Part shown: one piece after another, positions 24,928 through 33,015 of the stretch
Position numbering within the stretch: position 1 is the stretch's first letter
Layout: each line of letters begins with the position of its first letter
Assembly: GCA_022072205.1 (NCBI GenBank)
Contig: JAJVID010000200.1
Coordinates: 1 to 33,015, forward strand
Direction: 5' to 3'
Length of the DNA: 33,015 nt
Source: Acidobacteriota bacterium
Lineage (GTDB): Bacteria; Acidobacteriota; Blastocatellia; RBC074
Made by a program: the position numbers and the translations under genes
The notes under the pieces: model-generated
What the model was told of the DNA's origin: nothing
The model's input: only the letters and a program-made list of their open reading frames with translations
The model's database searches: none

Positions 24928-26619
24928 ATGAAGATTCTGACCGCGCAACAGATGCGAGAGATTGACCGGCTGACCGTCGAGCGCTGCGGCATTCCGTATG
25001 CGACGTTGATGGAGACGGCGGGCAGCCGCGTGGTGGAAGCGGTTATCGAGCATTACGGCTCGTTGAGTGGAAAATATTTTGCGGTCTTCTGTGGCAAAGG
25101 CAACAACGGTGGCGATGGCGCGGTTATCGCCAGGCTTTTGTTTATGCGTGGCGCTCAAGCGGTTGATGTTTTCCTTTTCGGCGAGTTGGCGGAAACGAAA
25201 GGCGAAGCGCGCGCGAACTTCGAGATTATCAAACGGCTTGCTGAATGCGCGAAATCCGAAAATCTCAAGCGGCTTGCTGATGATGAAATTAAATCGTCTG
25301 TTTGCGACATCTCTTTCACTGAAATCATTACCGAAGAGCAGGCCGCAGAACTGTTTCTTTCACCGGATGTAGTGATTGATGCGCTGCTGGGTACCGGAAT
25401 AACCCGCCCCGCCGAAGGCTCATATCTTGATGCGATATTGACGATCAACAGTATCAGGAGCATCAGCGGCGCGCCTGTTATTTCAGTTGATATTCCTTCA
25501 GGTCTGTCGTCAGACACCGGCCAGGCGATGGGCGCACACGTTCTGGCTGACCTGACCGTCTCATTCACCGCTCCGAAAATCGGCAATGTTTTGCCGCCAG
25601 CAGGCGAGGCGAATGGCAAACTCATCATCGCTTCAATTGGCACGCCCGATTGGTTGATTGAAGAAGAATCCGGTTCACATCTTCATCTTCTTGAAGAAAG
25701 GCGGATCGCGGATTGGCTGAAAGCTTCGCGCCGCTACGCTGACGCCTACAAAGGCTCAGTCGGCGACGTTCTGTTGATCGCAGGCTCGCGCGGCAAAACA
25801 GGCGCGGCTGCGCTGTCTTCCGAAACGATTTTGAGAGCGGGCGCCGGATTGGTCACGGTGGCCACTGCGCGCTCGGCGCAATCGTTGCTCGTCACGCAGA
25901 CGCGGACTGAAGTCATGACCGAAGCGTTGGATGAACTCGAAAGCGGCGCAATTTCGCACGCGGCTTTGGATCACGCGCTGCAACTTGCCGAGAAGCGTAC
26001 GGTCATCGCGCTCGGTCCCGGCTTGTCATCAAGCGAAGAGAGCACGCGGCGCTTCGTTCTTGAATTTGTGGAGCGGCGAAACGCGCCGATGGTCATTGAT
26101 GCCGACGGGTTGAATGCGCTCGCGCCCTGGCCAGCGAATTTGGACGATTTGAAAGGCTCGGATGAAGCGCCGATCATCATCACGCCACATCCGGGCGAGA
26201 TGGCGAGGCTGATTGGCAAGACAAACGCCGAAGTTGTAGCCGACCGGGCCAACGTCGCGCGAGAGTTCGCCACGACGCGCCACGCCATCACGGTTTTGAA
26301 GGGCAGCCGCACGATCATCGCCGCGCCCGATGGCGAAGTTTACGTCAACCCAACAGGCAACGCGGGAATGGCGACCGCCGGATCGGGCGATGTTTTAACA
26401 GGCTTGATCGCGGGCTTGCTCGCGCAACGCCCATCGGAGCCTCTGGAAGCGGCAATCGCCGGAGTCTATCTGCACGGACTCGCGGGCGATCTGGCGGCGA
26501 ACAAACTCGGAATGCGCTCGATGATCGCTTCCGACATCACCGCCAATCTGAGCGAGGCCATTTTGCAAATCGGCGGCGAAGCTGAACGCGGAGGGCCGAG
26601 CACAATCTCAACGATCTGA
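24928..26619 (+). CDS. nnr: Bifunctional NAD(P)H-hydrate epimerase / ADP-dependent NAD(P)H-hydrate dehydratase
   Basis: The product is 563 residues and repairs hydrated NAD(P)H. The N-terminal YjeF epimerase domain (1-about 235) has GKGNNGGDG (56-64) and VIDALLGTGITRP. The C-terminal dehydratase domain (about 240-555), a ribokinase-like fold, has GSRGKTGAAALS, ITPHPGEMARLIG and GNAGMATAGSGDVLTG near residue 485, where the Asp is the expected catalytic residue. The length and domain order match E. coli Nnr (YjeF). The ribosome-binding site is weak. Its stop TGA shares one base with the next ATG (TGATG), so tsaE is translationally coupled. Confidence 0.95.
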   Translation: MKILTAQQMREIDRLTVERCGIPYATLMETAGSRVVEAVIEHYGSLSGKYFAVFCGKGNNGGDGAVIARLLFMRGAQAVDVFLFGELAETKGEARANFEIIKRLAECAKSENLKRLADDEIKSSVCDISFTEIITEEQAAELFLSPDVVIDALLGTGITRPAEGSYLDAILTINSIRSISGAPVISVDIPSGLSSDTGQAMGAHVLADLTVSFTAPKIGNVLPPAGEANGKLIIASIGTPDWLIEEESGSHLHLLEERRIADWLKASRRYADAYKGSVGDVLLIAGSRGKTGAAALSSETILRAGAGLVTVATARSAQSLLVTQTRTEVMTEALDELESGAISHAALDHALQLAEKRTVIALGPGLSSSEESTRRFVLEFVERRNAPMVIDADGLNALAPWPANLDDLKGSDEAPIIITPHPGEMARLIGKTNAEVVADRANVAREFATTRHAITVLKGSRTIIAAPDGEVYVNPTGNAGMATAGSGDVLTGLIAGLLAQRPSEPLEAAIAGVYLHGLAGDLAANKLGMRSMIASDITANLSEAILQIGGEAERGGPSTISTI

Positions 26620-27071
26620 TGCAATCAATTCCGACCGGACAGTTCATCACGCGCTCAGCCGAAGAGACCTTCGAGCTTGCTTACCAGATCGGCGAAGCGG
26701 TCAACGAGCCGACAGTATTTTTGCTGCAAGGCGACCTGGGCGCGGGCAAGACGGTTTTTGCCAAAGGCATCGGCGCGGGATTGGATATTGATCCTGCCGA
26801 AGTCAACAGCCCGACGTTCACGATTGTGAATCAACTCGATGGCCCCGGCGCGAGGATGCGGCTTTACCATCTTGACCTGTATCGCATCGAAGGCGGCGCG
26901 AATGAAGTTTATGATCTCGGCTTGGAAGAGATGCTGAACGATCCTGCCGGCCTGGTCGTAATTGAATGGCCGGAGCGGCTGGGAGAGTTTGCGATTCCGA
27001 ATGCTTATCAAGTTATGATTTCCGATCTCGGCGGCGATGAGCGCAAAATAGAAATCACTCGTGATAGATGA
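26619..27071 (+). CDS. tsaE: TsaE, ATPase for tRNA t6A37 formation
   Basis: The product is 150 residues, of normal family length. It has Walker A QGDLGAGKT (37-45), VNSPTFTIVNQL, and the LYHLDLYRIEG segment typical of the family, plus GLVVIEWPERL near residue 110. TsaE works with TsaB and TsaD to add threonylcarbamoyl to A37 of ANN-decoding tRNAs; it is a cytoplasmic protein. It lies between nnr and recG, overlapping both genes. The nnr-tsaE pairing is common in bacteria. Confidence 0.95.
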   Translation: MQSIPTGQFITRSAEETFELAYQIGEAVNEPTVFLLQGDLGAGKTVFAKGIGAGLDIDPAEVNSPTFTIVNQLDGPGARMRLYHLDLYRIEGGANEVYDLGLEEMLNDPAGLVVIEWPERLGEFAIPNAYQVMISDLGGDERKIEITRDR

Positions 27072-29250
27072 GCCACCAGATAAAACTCTGAAGACATCTG
27101 TGCTGACACTCAACACTCCACTCGTAGAACTCCACCATCACGGCCTGCCGCGCGTCGGCCAGAAGACCGCGCACGGCCTGGCGGTCGAGATGGCCGCTAT
27201 CGCCGCGAAGCCTGACGCGCGCGACGCGACGGTTGAAGACCTGCTGCATTACCTGCCGATGCGTTACGAGGACCGGTCGAATCTGGCGCGCATCTCGCAG
27301 TTGCAGGACGGGCAGACGGCTTCGGTTGAGGTGATGGTGCGCGTGGGCGGGATCATTCCCCTCAAGGGCGGGCGGCTGAAGATGTACGAGTTCATCGCCA
27401 CCGACGGCGAGGGGCAGGCGCGGGCTTTCTGGTGGAACCAGATTTATCTCAACAAAGTTTTTCAACGCGGCTCGCGCGTGATCCTTTACGGGCAGTGGAA
27501 GCTGAACAAGTACAAAGGCTATTACGAGGTCGAGAATCCTGAGTACGAGATTTTGACCGACGACGATGACGATCCTGAAACGTCGGCGATTCACACGACG
27601 CGGCGCGTGCCTGTTTATCGCAAGCTCGGCGATTTTCGCACGCGGCAATTGCGCTCGATCTTTCATCACCTGCTCAGCAAAATCGAAAAGGACGCCGCCG
27701 AATCTTTGCCGGACGAAATTATCGCGCGATGCAGTCTGATCCCGCGCTTCGAGGCTTTGCGCAAAGTTCATTTTCCCGCCGACGATTCTCCGATTGACGA
27801 TTACATCCTGGCGCGAAGCCCCGCGCACCGGCGGTTGATCTTCGAGGAATTTTTCTGGCTCTCGATTGCGCTGGGACTTCGTCGCGGTGAACGTATCAGC
27901 GAGCCGAAAGGCGAAGTGATCGAAATCACCGACCGTGTGCGCGAGGCCGTGCGCTCGATCCTGCCGTTCCATCCGACCGAGGCGCAGAAGCGAACGTTGA
28001 AAGAGATCGTTGACGATATGACCAGCGACAAGCCGATGAACCGTTTGTTGCAGGGCGACGTGGGCAGCGGTAAAACGATTGTCGCGGTGCAAGCGATGAT
28101 CATCGCGATTGAGAACGGCTATCAGACGGCGTTGATGGCTCCGACGGAAATTTTGGCCGAACAGCACGCGCGCAATATCAAACGCTGGCTCAGCGATACG
28201 CCGTATCGAGTCGAATTGCTGACGGGAAGTTTGAAGGCGAAAGAGAAGCGCGAGGTTCAAGCGGCGATTGCGGCGGGCGATGTTGATCTGATCGTCGGCA
28301 CGCACGCGGTGATTCAGGAGGCGGTGCAATTCAAGAAACTCGGCTTCGCAGTGATTGACGAGCAGCATCGCTTTGGCGTGATGCAGCGAGCGGAATTGCG
28401 GCGACGCGGCGTCAACCCCGACGTGCTGGTCGTAACAGCGACGCCGATTCCGCGCAGCCTGGCGATGACTGTTTACGGCGACCTCGAAGTTTCGATCATT
28501 GACGAATTGCCGCCGGGCCGGACGCCCGTTTCAACGCATGTTCGCGGCGACGACCGGCGCGAGAAGATTTACGAATTCATCCGCGACCAGATCAAAAAAG
28601 GACGACAGGCTTATGTCGTATATCCGATCATCGAAGAATCAGAAAAGCTCGACCTGCGAAACGCGACCGAGATGTTTGAAAACCTGCGCAAGGAAGTCTT
28701 CCCGGAATTCAGCGTTGGCTTGCTGCACGGAAAGATGAAGCCTGCGGAAAAAGAAGCGGTGATGCAGGCGTTCGGCGCGAACAAGATTCAGATTCTGGTG
28801 GCGACCACAGTGATCGAAGTCGGCGTTGACGTGCCGAACGCTTCGGTGATGTTGATCGAACACGCCGAGCGCTTCGGTTTGTCGCAACTGCATCAGTTGC
28901 GCGGGCGCGTCGGGCGCGGCGCGGCTGAAAGTTTCTGCATCCTGCTCGCGCAGTTTCAAAAGACCAAAGAGGCCCGCGAGCGGTTGAAGATCATGGAAGA
29001 GACTACGGACGGGTTCAAAATCGCCGAGAAGGATTTGGAGATTCGCGGGCCTGGCGAAGTGATGGGCACGCGGCAATCGGGCATCCCTGCGTTTCGCATC
29101 GCCAACATCGTTCGTGATCAGAAGATTCTGGAGATCGCGCGGCGCGAAGCTGGCTACATGCTCAACGAGCGCAGGAATACGCGCGAGACTGACAGGTTGA
29201 TCAATCACGTGCGCAGCCAGCCGCGATACGGATTGGCGAATGTCGGGTGA
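27061..29250 (+). CDS. recG: ATP-dependent DNA helicase RecG
   Basis: The product is 729 residues, near the usual 690-780. It remodels stalled replication forks and branch-migrates Holliday junctions. The N-terminal wedge domain includes LPMRYEDRS and an OB fold (about 85-160). Helicase motifs: GDVGSGKT (about 331-338), TEILAEQHARNIKRW, DEQHRFGVMQRAEL, TATPIPRSLAM and QLRGRVGRG, then the C-terminal IRGPGEVMGTRQSG. GTG 27061 overlaps tsaE by 11 nt; GTG 27100 is an alternative start with little loss of conserved sequence. It is followed by a palindrome in the convergent gap. Confidence 0.96.
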   Translation: MIDEPPDKTLKTSVLTLNTPLVELHHHGLPRVGQKTAHGLAVEMAAIAAKPDARDATVEDLLHYLPMRYEDRSNLARISQLQDGQTASVEVMVRVGGIIPLKGGRLKMYEFIATDGEGQARAFWWNQIYLNKVFQRGSRVILYGQWKLNKYKGYYEVENPEYEILTDDDDDPETSAIHTTRRVPVYRKLGDFRTRQLRSIFHHLLSKIEKDAAESLPDEIIARCSLIPRFEALRKVHFPADDSPIDDYILARSPAHRRLIFEEFFWLSIALGLRRGERISEPKGEVIEITDRVREAVRSILPFHPTEAQKRTLKEIVDDMTSDKPMNRLLQGDVGSGKTIVAVQAMIIAIENGYQTALMAPTEILAEQHARNIKRWLSDTPYRVELLTGSLKAKEKREVQAAIAAGDVDLIVGTHAVIQEAVQFKKLGFAVIDEQHRFGVMQRAELRRRGVNPDVLVVTATPIPRSLAMTVYGDLEVSIIDELPPGRTPVSTHVRGDDRREKIYEFIRDQIKKGRQAYVVYPIIEESEKLDLRNATEMFENLRKEVFPEFSVGLLHGKMKPAEKEAVMQAFGANKIQILVATTVIEVGVDVPNASVMLIEHAERFGLSQLHQLRGRVGRGAAESFCILLAQFQKTKEARERLKIMEETTDGFKIAEKDLEIRGPGEVMGTRQSGIPAFRIANIVRDQKILEIARREAGYMLNERRNTRETDRLINHVRSQPRYGLANVG

Positions 29251-29257
29251 TAGCGCC

Positions 29258-29356
29258 TGCCACAGAGACACAGAGGCACAAAGAAAGAGAGATGGGGAGA
29301 TTGAATTTCGTTATTCCTCCTCCTCTTCTTCTCTGTGCCTCTGTGTCTCTGTGGCA
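29258..29356. repeat. Perfect 23-bp CACAGAG-type palindrome between convergent genes
   Basis: Left arm 29258-29280 (beginning TGCCACAGAGACACAGAG) is perfectly complementary to 29334-29356, separated by 53 nt that include purine-rich and pyrimidine-rich tracts able to extend the pairing imperfectly. It lies 7 nt after the recG stop and 4 nt before the end of the convergent small gene. It shares the CACAGAG word with the element at 21376-21452. Confidence 0.85.
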
Positions 29357-29360
29357 AATT

Positions 29361-29675
29361 TCAGTCAGCGTCCCGCTCTTCCATAACGACTAGCGCGTAA
29401 TGCCAGCGGGCGGTGATCGGAATAGGCTCGTATGCTTTTTCGTGGCGTAATGCGAAGGCGAGCGCCTCTTCAACGGCTTCGCCGAGATCGGGGTGAACGC
29501 CTTGTTTCAGGCAGGCGTCCAGGTGAGTGGCGAGAATGTCTTCAGCCCAGGCAAGCTCTTCATCGGTGATCTTAAACAGATGCTCAATTTCGGACTCGAT
29601 CCCTGTAATCGCCTGGCGTTTGATGTGTGAATCCAGCAAGCGTTTAGCGAGAGAAACAGCGTTGGGATGCTTCAT
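29361..29675 (-). CDS. Hypothetical protein, 104 residues
   Basis: It begins MKHPNAVSLAKRLLDSHIKR with GAGG about 6 nt upstream. It is predicted all-alpha, with acidic stretches (TDEELAWAEDILATHLDACL, DLGEAVEEALAFALRHE) and no signal peptide or membrane segment. No family is recognised. It has its own candidate promoter at 29746-29774 and lies downstream of the RNase D-like gene on the same strand, 157 nt away. Confidence 0.65.
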   Translation of the reverse strand: MKHPNAVSLAKRLLDSHIKRQAITGIESEIEHLFKITDEELAWAEDILATHLDACLKQGVHPDLGEAVEEALAFALRHEKAYEPIPITARWHYALVVMEERDAD

Positions 29676-29745
29676 ACTTACCTCTTCGGTTGAGCTTGTT
29701 GTTAATTAAATTTTCCCGTGACCGTGATCTTGAATTGATGCGGGC

Positions 29746-29774
29746 ATACTATCGTCGCTCGACGTGACTGGCAA
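29746..29774 (-). promoter_or_regulatory. Putative promoter for the 104-residue gene
   Basis: On the minus strand, TTGCCA (29774-29769) is followed after 17 nt by TAGTAT (29751-29746): five and four of six matches to the -35 and -10 consensus. The start codon at 29675 is about 64 nt downstream of the expected transcription start. Confidence 0.4.
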
Positions 29775-29832
29775 GTTATTTTTCGGTCAAAGCGGCGGTT
29801 GAAAAATTAAGATGGCGATGAAGAGTGATGAA

Positions 29833-30771
29833 TCAAGTTCGTGGCTTGTGATCCTGCCAGAGCTTTGCGCCCGCAGTTGTCGCTTCGAGCTTGCGCGAGA
29901 GGCTGAGTTGAATCAGGCCGCGATCGCTGAGAGCGGCTATCTCCTGCTTCGCAATGTCTTCGTCAATGTCGGCGTTGGGGCCGAGTGTGTGGTCAATGAT
30001 CCACCCTGCCAGTCCGATTCTTTCGGCGCCGGTTGATGCGATCAGGTGTTCGGGACTGTACCGCCCGCTGAGTTCGGCGATGACGCCGAGCAGCGCAAAC
30101 GAGCAGGAGCCGAGATCGGAAGCTGAATGAACAAAATCCGGCGATGGATCGGTCGAGTTGTCTCGCAGATCACGATGCGCGAGCGGCAACGATTCCTGCG
30201 CCCGCTCGATTCTGGCTCGCAATTCGTAATCGCCGCGCAATCCGCGCGCAGTCTGTTTTTCATAAAGCAGCAGAGTGCAGGCCGCATCGAGCGAGGCGTA
30301 ATTCAATTGCTCTTCGCTCAGAGGGCGGCGGCTCCAATCGCCGCGCTGTTCGGTTTTGTCGAGTTGAAAGCCGAGATGCGTTTCGACCTGAGCCTGCAAC
30401 GAGCAACGCCGCTCGCCGCTGCGCCGGGCGGCCAGCATCGTGTCGTGAATCGGCGAGGTCGCGATGCGAAAATGGCGCAACAGCTTCACCGCGTCAAAGC
30501 TGGCGTTGTGGATGGCTTTGGTCTTCAGACTCAGTTCAAGCGGATGGCGCAACGGCTCAGGGTCGAAGGCGGTCATCGCGTCAATTACTGCGACGCGCAT
30601 CTCGCCATTTTCGCGAAAAGCCAACTGAATGAGCGAAACGCGCTCCGCTTCCCGATCCCACCAATTGACGGTCTCGATGTCGAGCGCGATTGCCGGCGCG
30701 TCGTTGATGCGTTCGACCGATGCGGAGAGCGCTGACTGGTTGTTGATGAATTCGACCGTGTGATTGAACAT
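29833..30771 (-). CDS. RNase D-like 3'-5' exonuclease (DEDDy)
   Basis: The product is 312 residues. The DEDDy nuclease residues are visible: D31 and E33 (ALDIETV), D93 (HNASFDAVKLLRHF), and Y158 with D162 (LNYASLDAACTLLLY). This is the two-metal exonuclease fold used by RNase D for 3' trimming of tRNA and other RNAs. RNase D normally has HRDC domains after the nuclease; here the C-terminal 110 residues do not show one clearly and instead resemble a small winged-helix-like region (SGRYSPEHLIASTGAERIGL, EIAALSDRGLIQL). An RNA target is presumed. The start has only a weak AAGAAG upstream. Confidence 0.83.
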   Translation of the reverse strand: MFNHTVEFINNQSALSASVERINDAPAIALDIETVNWWDREAERVSLIQLAFRENGEMRVAVIDAMTAFDPEPLRHPLELSLKTKAIHNASFDAVKLLRHFRIATSPIHDTMLAARRSGERRCSLQAQVETHLGFQLDKTEQRGDWSRRPLSEEQLNYASLDAACTLLLYEKQTARGLRGDYELRARIERAQESLPLAHRDLRDNSTDPSPDFVHSASDLGSCSFALLGVIAELSGRYSPEHLIASTGAERIGLAGWIIDHTLGPNADIDEDIAKQEIAALSDRGLIQLSLSRKLEATTAGAKLWQDHKPRT

Positions 30772-31176
30772 CGCGGTTATCTTCTTTTATCGTTCACTCA
30801 GAAGCAAGACAGGCCTTGTCGCGAATTATCGAAGTGACAAGGAAGATTACCGAGAATAAAGAGCCTGACGCGCCGATCCTCAGCGTGATCTCTGATAAAC
30901 AATCGTCCATCCGCCTGGCGTTTGAGAAAGAACTGCCCGATGCGCGGCTCGCGCAGCCAAGCGGTTGACATCCGCTTCGGCGCAAGCTCGCCCGACAAAT
31001 GGCGTTGGAAACGATGCGGGAGCATTACGTCTTATCGTGAAATCCTGATCCAGCCGCTTCCAATGCGGCGAAGCGCGGGCAGAGAACGCGCGCGAAGTTT
31101 GGCGAAACCCCGATTCTCATCAAAAACCTGGCCCGTCAAAAAATTGACGCCGCGCGAGGCGCTCAAATAGAATCTA
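30768..31176 (+). pseudogene. Decayed gene: one coding-like frame interrupted by two TGA stops
   Basis: In a single frame, codons from 30768 read protein-like: SRIIEVTRKITENKEPDAPI continuing to AFEKELPDARLAQPSG, then TGA (30966-30968); the same frame continues LRRKLARQMALETMREHYVLS, then TGA (31038-31040); then a third stretch with [21 protein letters not shown] up to about 31170. The bases and codons are like those of neighbouring genes. No family is recognised. It could instead contain a real 44-residue ORF from GTG 30834. An 82-codon frame in another register (30922-31170) is Arg/Ser-rich and is judged a shadow. Confidence 0.35.
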
Positions 31177-31234
31177 CGTGCGCCTACTCCGCAACCGGCT
31201 CCGCAAACTTAAGTTTTTCGAGGCAAAGTATCTT

Positions 31235-33015
31235 ATGGAAACCATGGCTCTCGCGCCCGAACGAAGAAGCACAGGCAATCTGGCCGACAACCAGTTGCTC
31301 AACCGCGAACTCAGTTGGATCGAATTCAACAGCCGCGTGCTCGACGAAGCGCTCGACCCGTCGCAGCCGCTGCTCGAACGATTGAAATTCCTCTCTATTT
31401 TTTCGGGCAACCTTGATGAATTTTTCATGGTTCGCGTTTCGGGTTTGCAGGAGCAACTCGACGCCAATCCACTGATGCTCTCTCCCGACGGACTTTCGGC
31501 GGCGACGCAGTTGAAACAGATTTCCGAACGTTTGCGCCCGCTGCTCGACGTGCAGATGCGCTGCCTCTTAAAACAGATTCTGCCTGGGCTGGAACCATAC
31601 GGCGTGCGAATCATCCCGTACGGCAAATTGAGCAAGGAGCAGCGCGAAGAACTGCGCGGTTTTTTCCACGAACGCGTCTTTCCCATTCTCACGCCTCTTT
31701 CGGTTGATCCGAGCCATCCGTTCCCGTACATCTCGAACATCAGCATGAACCTGGGCATCCTGGTCATCCCGGAAAAGCCGGAGGACGAGGAGGATGAATC
31801 GCGCTTCGCCCGCGTCAAACTGCCGCCGAATGTGCCCAGGCTGATTCCAGTCACTGGCGAAGGTTATTGTTTCGTGATGCTCGAAGAGGTGATGGCGGCG
31901 CACATCGAATCGCTCTTTCCCGGAATGCGCATCGTCGAATGTCAGCCGTTCCGCATCACGCGCGACGCCGACATCGAAATCGAAGAGGATGAGGCGGGCG
32001 ATCTGCTCAAACACGTCGAACAGCAGGTGCGCAATCGCCGCTTCGGTTTCGGCGTCCGGCTGGAAGTCGCTTCGGGGATGAGTCCGCACATGGTCAAACT
32101 GCTGCGCCATTCGCTGGAATTGGAGGAGCAGGACGTTTACACGATTGATGGGCCGCTAAACATCCCTGACCTGATGGCGACGCTCTACAAGCTCGATCTG
32201 CCGCAGTTGAAAGATGAACCTTTCTCGCCGACCACTCCGCCCATCCTGCGTTTGGGAGACACCATCTTCGACGCCATCCGTCATCAGGATATTTTGCTGC
32301 ATCATCCTTACGAATCGTTCGCGCCGGTAGTCGAATTCCTGCGCCAGGCCGCGCGCGATCCGAACGTGCTGGCCATCAAACAGACGCTCTACCGCGTGGG
32401 CAAGGATTCGCCGATAGTCGAATCGCTGATCGAAGCCTCCGAAAACGGCAAACAGGTCGCGGTGCTGGTCGAATTGAAAGCCCGCTTCGACGAAGAAGCG
32501 AACATCCAATGGGCGAAGCGATTGGAGAAAGCCGGCGTCCACGTCATCTACGGCCTGGTCGGATTGAAGACTCACGCGAAGATCGCGCTCGTCGTGCGGC
32601 AGGAGAAAAACAAACTCCGGCGTTACGTCCACCTCGGCACGGGCAATTACAATCCGGTCACGGCGCGCATCTACACCGACCTGGGGCTGTTCACCGCCGA
32701 CGAAGATTTCGGCAAAGACGTTTCCGAGTTGTTCAATTACCTGACGGGATATTCCAAGCAGGAGCGTTTCCGCAAACTGCTGGTCGCGCCGGTCAACCTG
32801 CGCAAATCAATCACCGAGATGGTTCGCCGCGAAATCACGCATCATCAGGCCGGACGGCCTTCGGGAATTATCGCCAAATTCAACAGCATGACCGACACGG
32901 CGATGATCGAAGAGTTTTACTCGGCTTCGCGCGAAGGCGTCCCGATTGATCTGATTGTGCGCGGCATCTGCTGCCTGCGTCCCGGCTGGCCCGGCAAGAG
33001 CGAAACGATCCGCGT
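31235..33015 (+). CDS. ppk1: Polyphosphate kinase 1 (partial, 3' end beyond window)
   Basis: Some 593 residues are present, with about 100 missing at the C-terminus. PPK1 reversibly polymerises the terminal phosphate of ATP into polyphosphate at the inner membrane face. N-terminal domain: [18 protein letters not shown] and [15 protein letters not shown]. The catalytic core has [26 protein letters not shown], and the autophosphorylated His in [13 protein letters not shown] (H447, equivalent to E. coli His435), then [13 protein letters not shown]. The start is uncertain: ATG 31235 is used, ATG 31244 is close, and the frame is open back to GTG 31178. A GAGG lies 11 nt before 31235. Confidence 0.93.
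   Translation, partial: METMALAPERRSTGNLADNQLLNRELSWIEFNSRVLDEALDPSQPLLERLKFLSIFSGNLDEFFMVRVSGLQEQLDANPLMLSPDGLSAATQLKQISERLRPLLDVQMRCLLKQILPGLEPYGVRIIPYGKLSKEQREELRGFFHERVFPILTPLSVDPSHPFPYISNISMNLGILVIPEKPEDEEDESRFARVKLPPNVPRLIPVTGEGYCFVMLEEVMAAHIESLFPGMRIVECQPFRITRDADIEIEEDEAGDLLKHVEQQVRNRRFGFGVRLEVASGMSPHMVKLLRHSLELEEQDVYTIDGPLNIPDLMATLYKLDLPQLKDEPFSPTTPPILRLGDTIFDAIRHQDILLHHPYESFAPVVEFLRQAARDPNVLAIKQTLYRVGKDSPIVESLIEASENGKQVAVLVELKARFDEEANIQWAKRLEKAGVHVIYGLVGLKTHAKIALVVRQEKNKLRRYVHLGTGNYNPVTARIYTDLGLFTADEDFGKDVSELFNYLTGYSKQERFRKLLVAPVNLRKSITEMVRREITHHQAGRPSGIIAKFNSMTDTAMIEEFYSASREGVPIDLIVRGICCLRPGWPGKSETIR

Noticed and set aside
27055-28368. 437-codon minus-strand open frame opposite recG
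   Set aside because: RecG helicase motifs on the plus strand are unambiguous; the reverse frame has no family features.

Overview
The window looks like a chromosomal segment of a Gram-negative, G+C-rich, probably heterotrophic bacterium, most likely an acidobacterium (Blastocatellia-like). This is inferred from gene content: an Oar-type TonB-dependent transporter with an N-terminal carboxypeptidase-regulatory-like domain, several twin-arginine Gfo/Idh/MocA oxidoreductases, a PL10 pectate lyase and a glycine-zipper lipoprotein. I see no rRNA, CRISPR array, integrase, transposase or phage module.

Region 1 (1-6652): the C-terminal end of an unknown gene, a DUF4139 protein on the minus strand, a divergent lipoprotein/EI24 membrane protein pair, and a three-gene minus-strand operon made of a zinc-ribbon membrane protein, an ABC ATPase and an ABC permease fused to a betaine/choline-type substrate-binding domain. 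The last two genes are separated by a palindromic GGGAGTGGGGA-type repeat that supplies the last codons of the ATPase.

Region 2 (6723-12272): a minus-strand operon of Gfo/Idh/MocA dehydrogenase, TIM-barrel sugar isomerase/epimerase and aldo/keto reductase; tRNA-Ser(TGA); a Tat-exported intradiol dioxygenase; and, convergent to it, a Tat-exported Gfo/Idh/MocA oxidoreductase. A 26-bp palindrome lies between these last two.

Region 3 (12273-22721): a pectin/uronate utilisation locus. A ROK repressor is followed by a KdgF-type cupin, translationally coupled to a PL10 pectate lyase, then an 1177-residue Oar-like TonB-dependent transporter, a terminator, a stretch of gene remnants, a third Tat-exported Gfo/Idh/MocA protein and a secreted protein of unclear function. 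Two inverted repeats of form TTGTC-N9-GACAA lie in the divergent ROK/oxidoreductase intergenic region and are good operator candidates. The inferred scheme is secreted lyase cleavage, TonB uptake, KdgF linearisation of unsaturated galacturonate, and oxidoreductases acting on sugars in the periplasm.

Region 4 (22722-24724): a Fur/PerR-family regulator with a Fur-box-like palindrome upstream, Dps immediately downstream, a strong terminator, and a convergent glycine-zipper lipoprotein. This is a peroxide/iron stress unit.

Region 5 (24868-29250): a housekeeping operon of bifunctional NAD(P)HX repair enzyme, TsaE and RecG with overlapping genes, preceded by two mutually exclusive hairpins. Region 6 (29258-33015): a perfect 23-bp palindrome, a small hypothetical gene, an RNase D-like exonuclease, a probable decayed gene, and polyphosphate kinase running off the right edge. 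Large open frames antisense to real genes are common here and were rejected as codon-bias artefacts.
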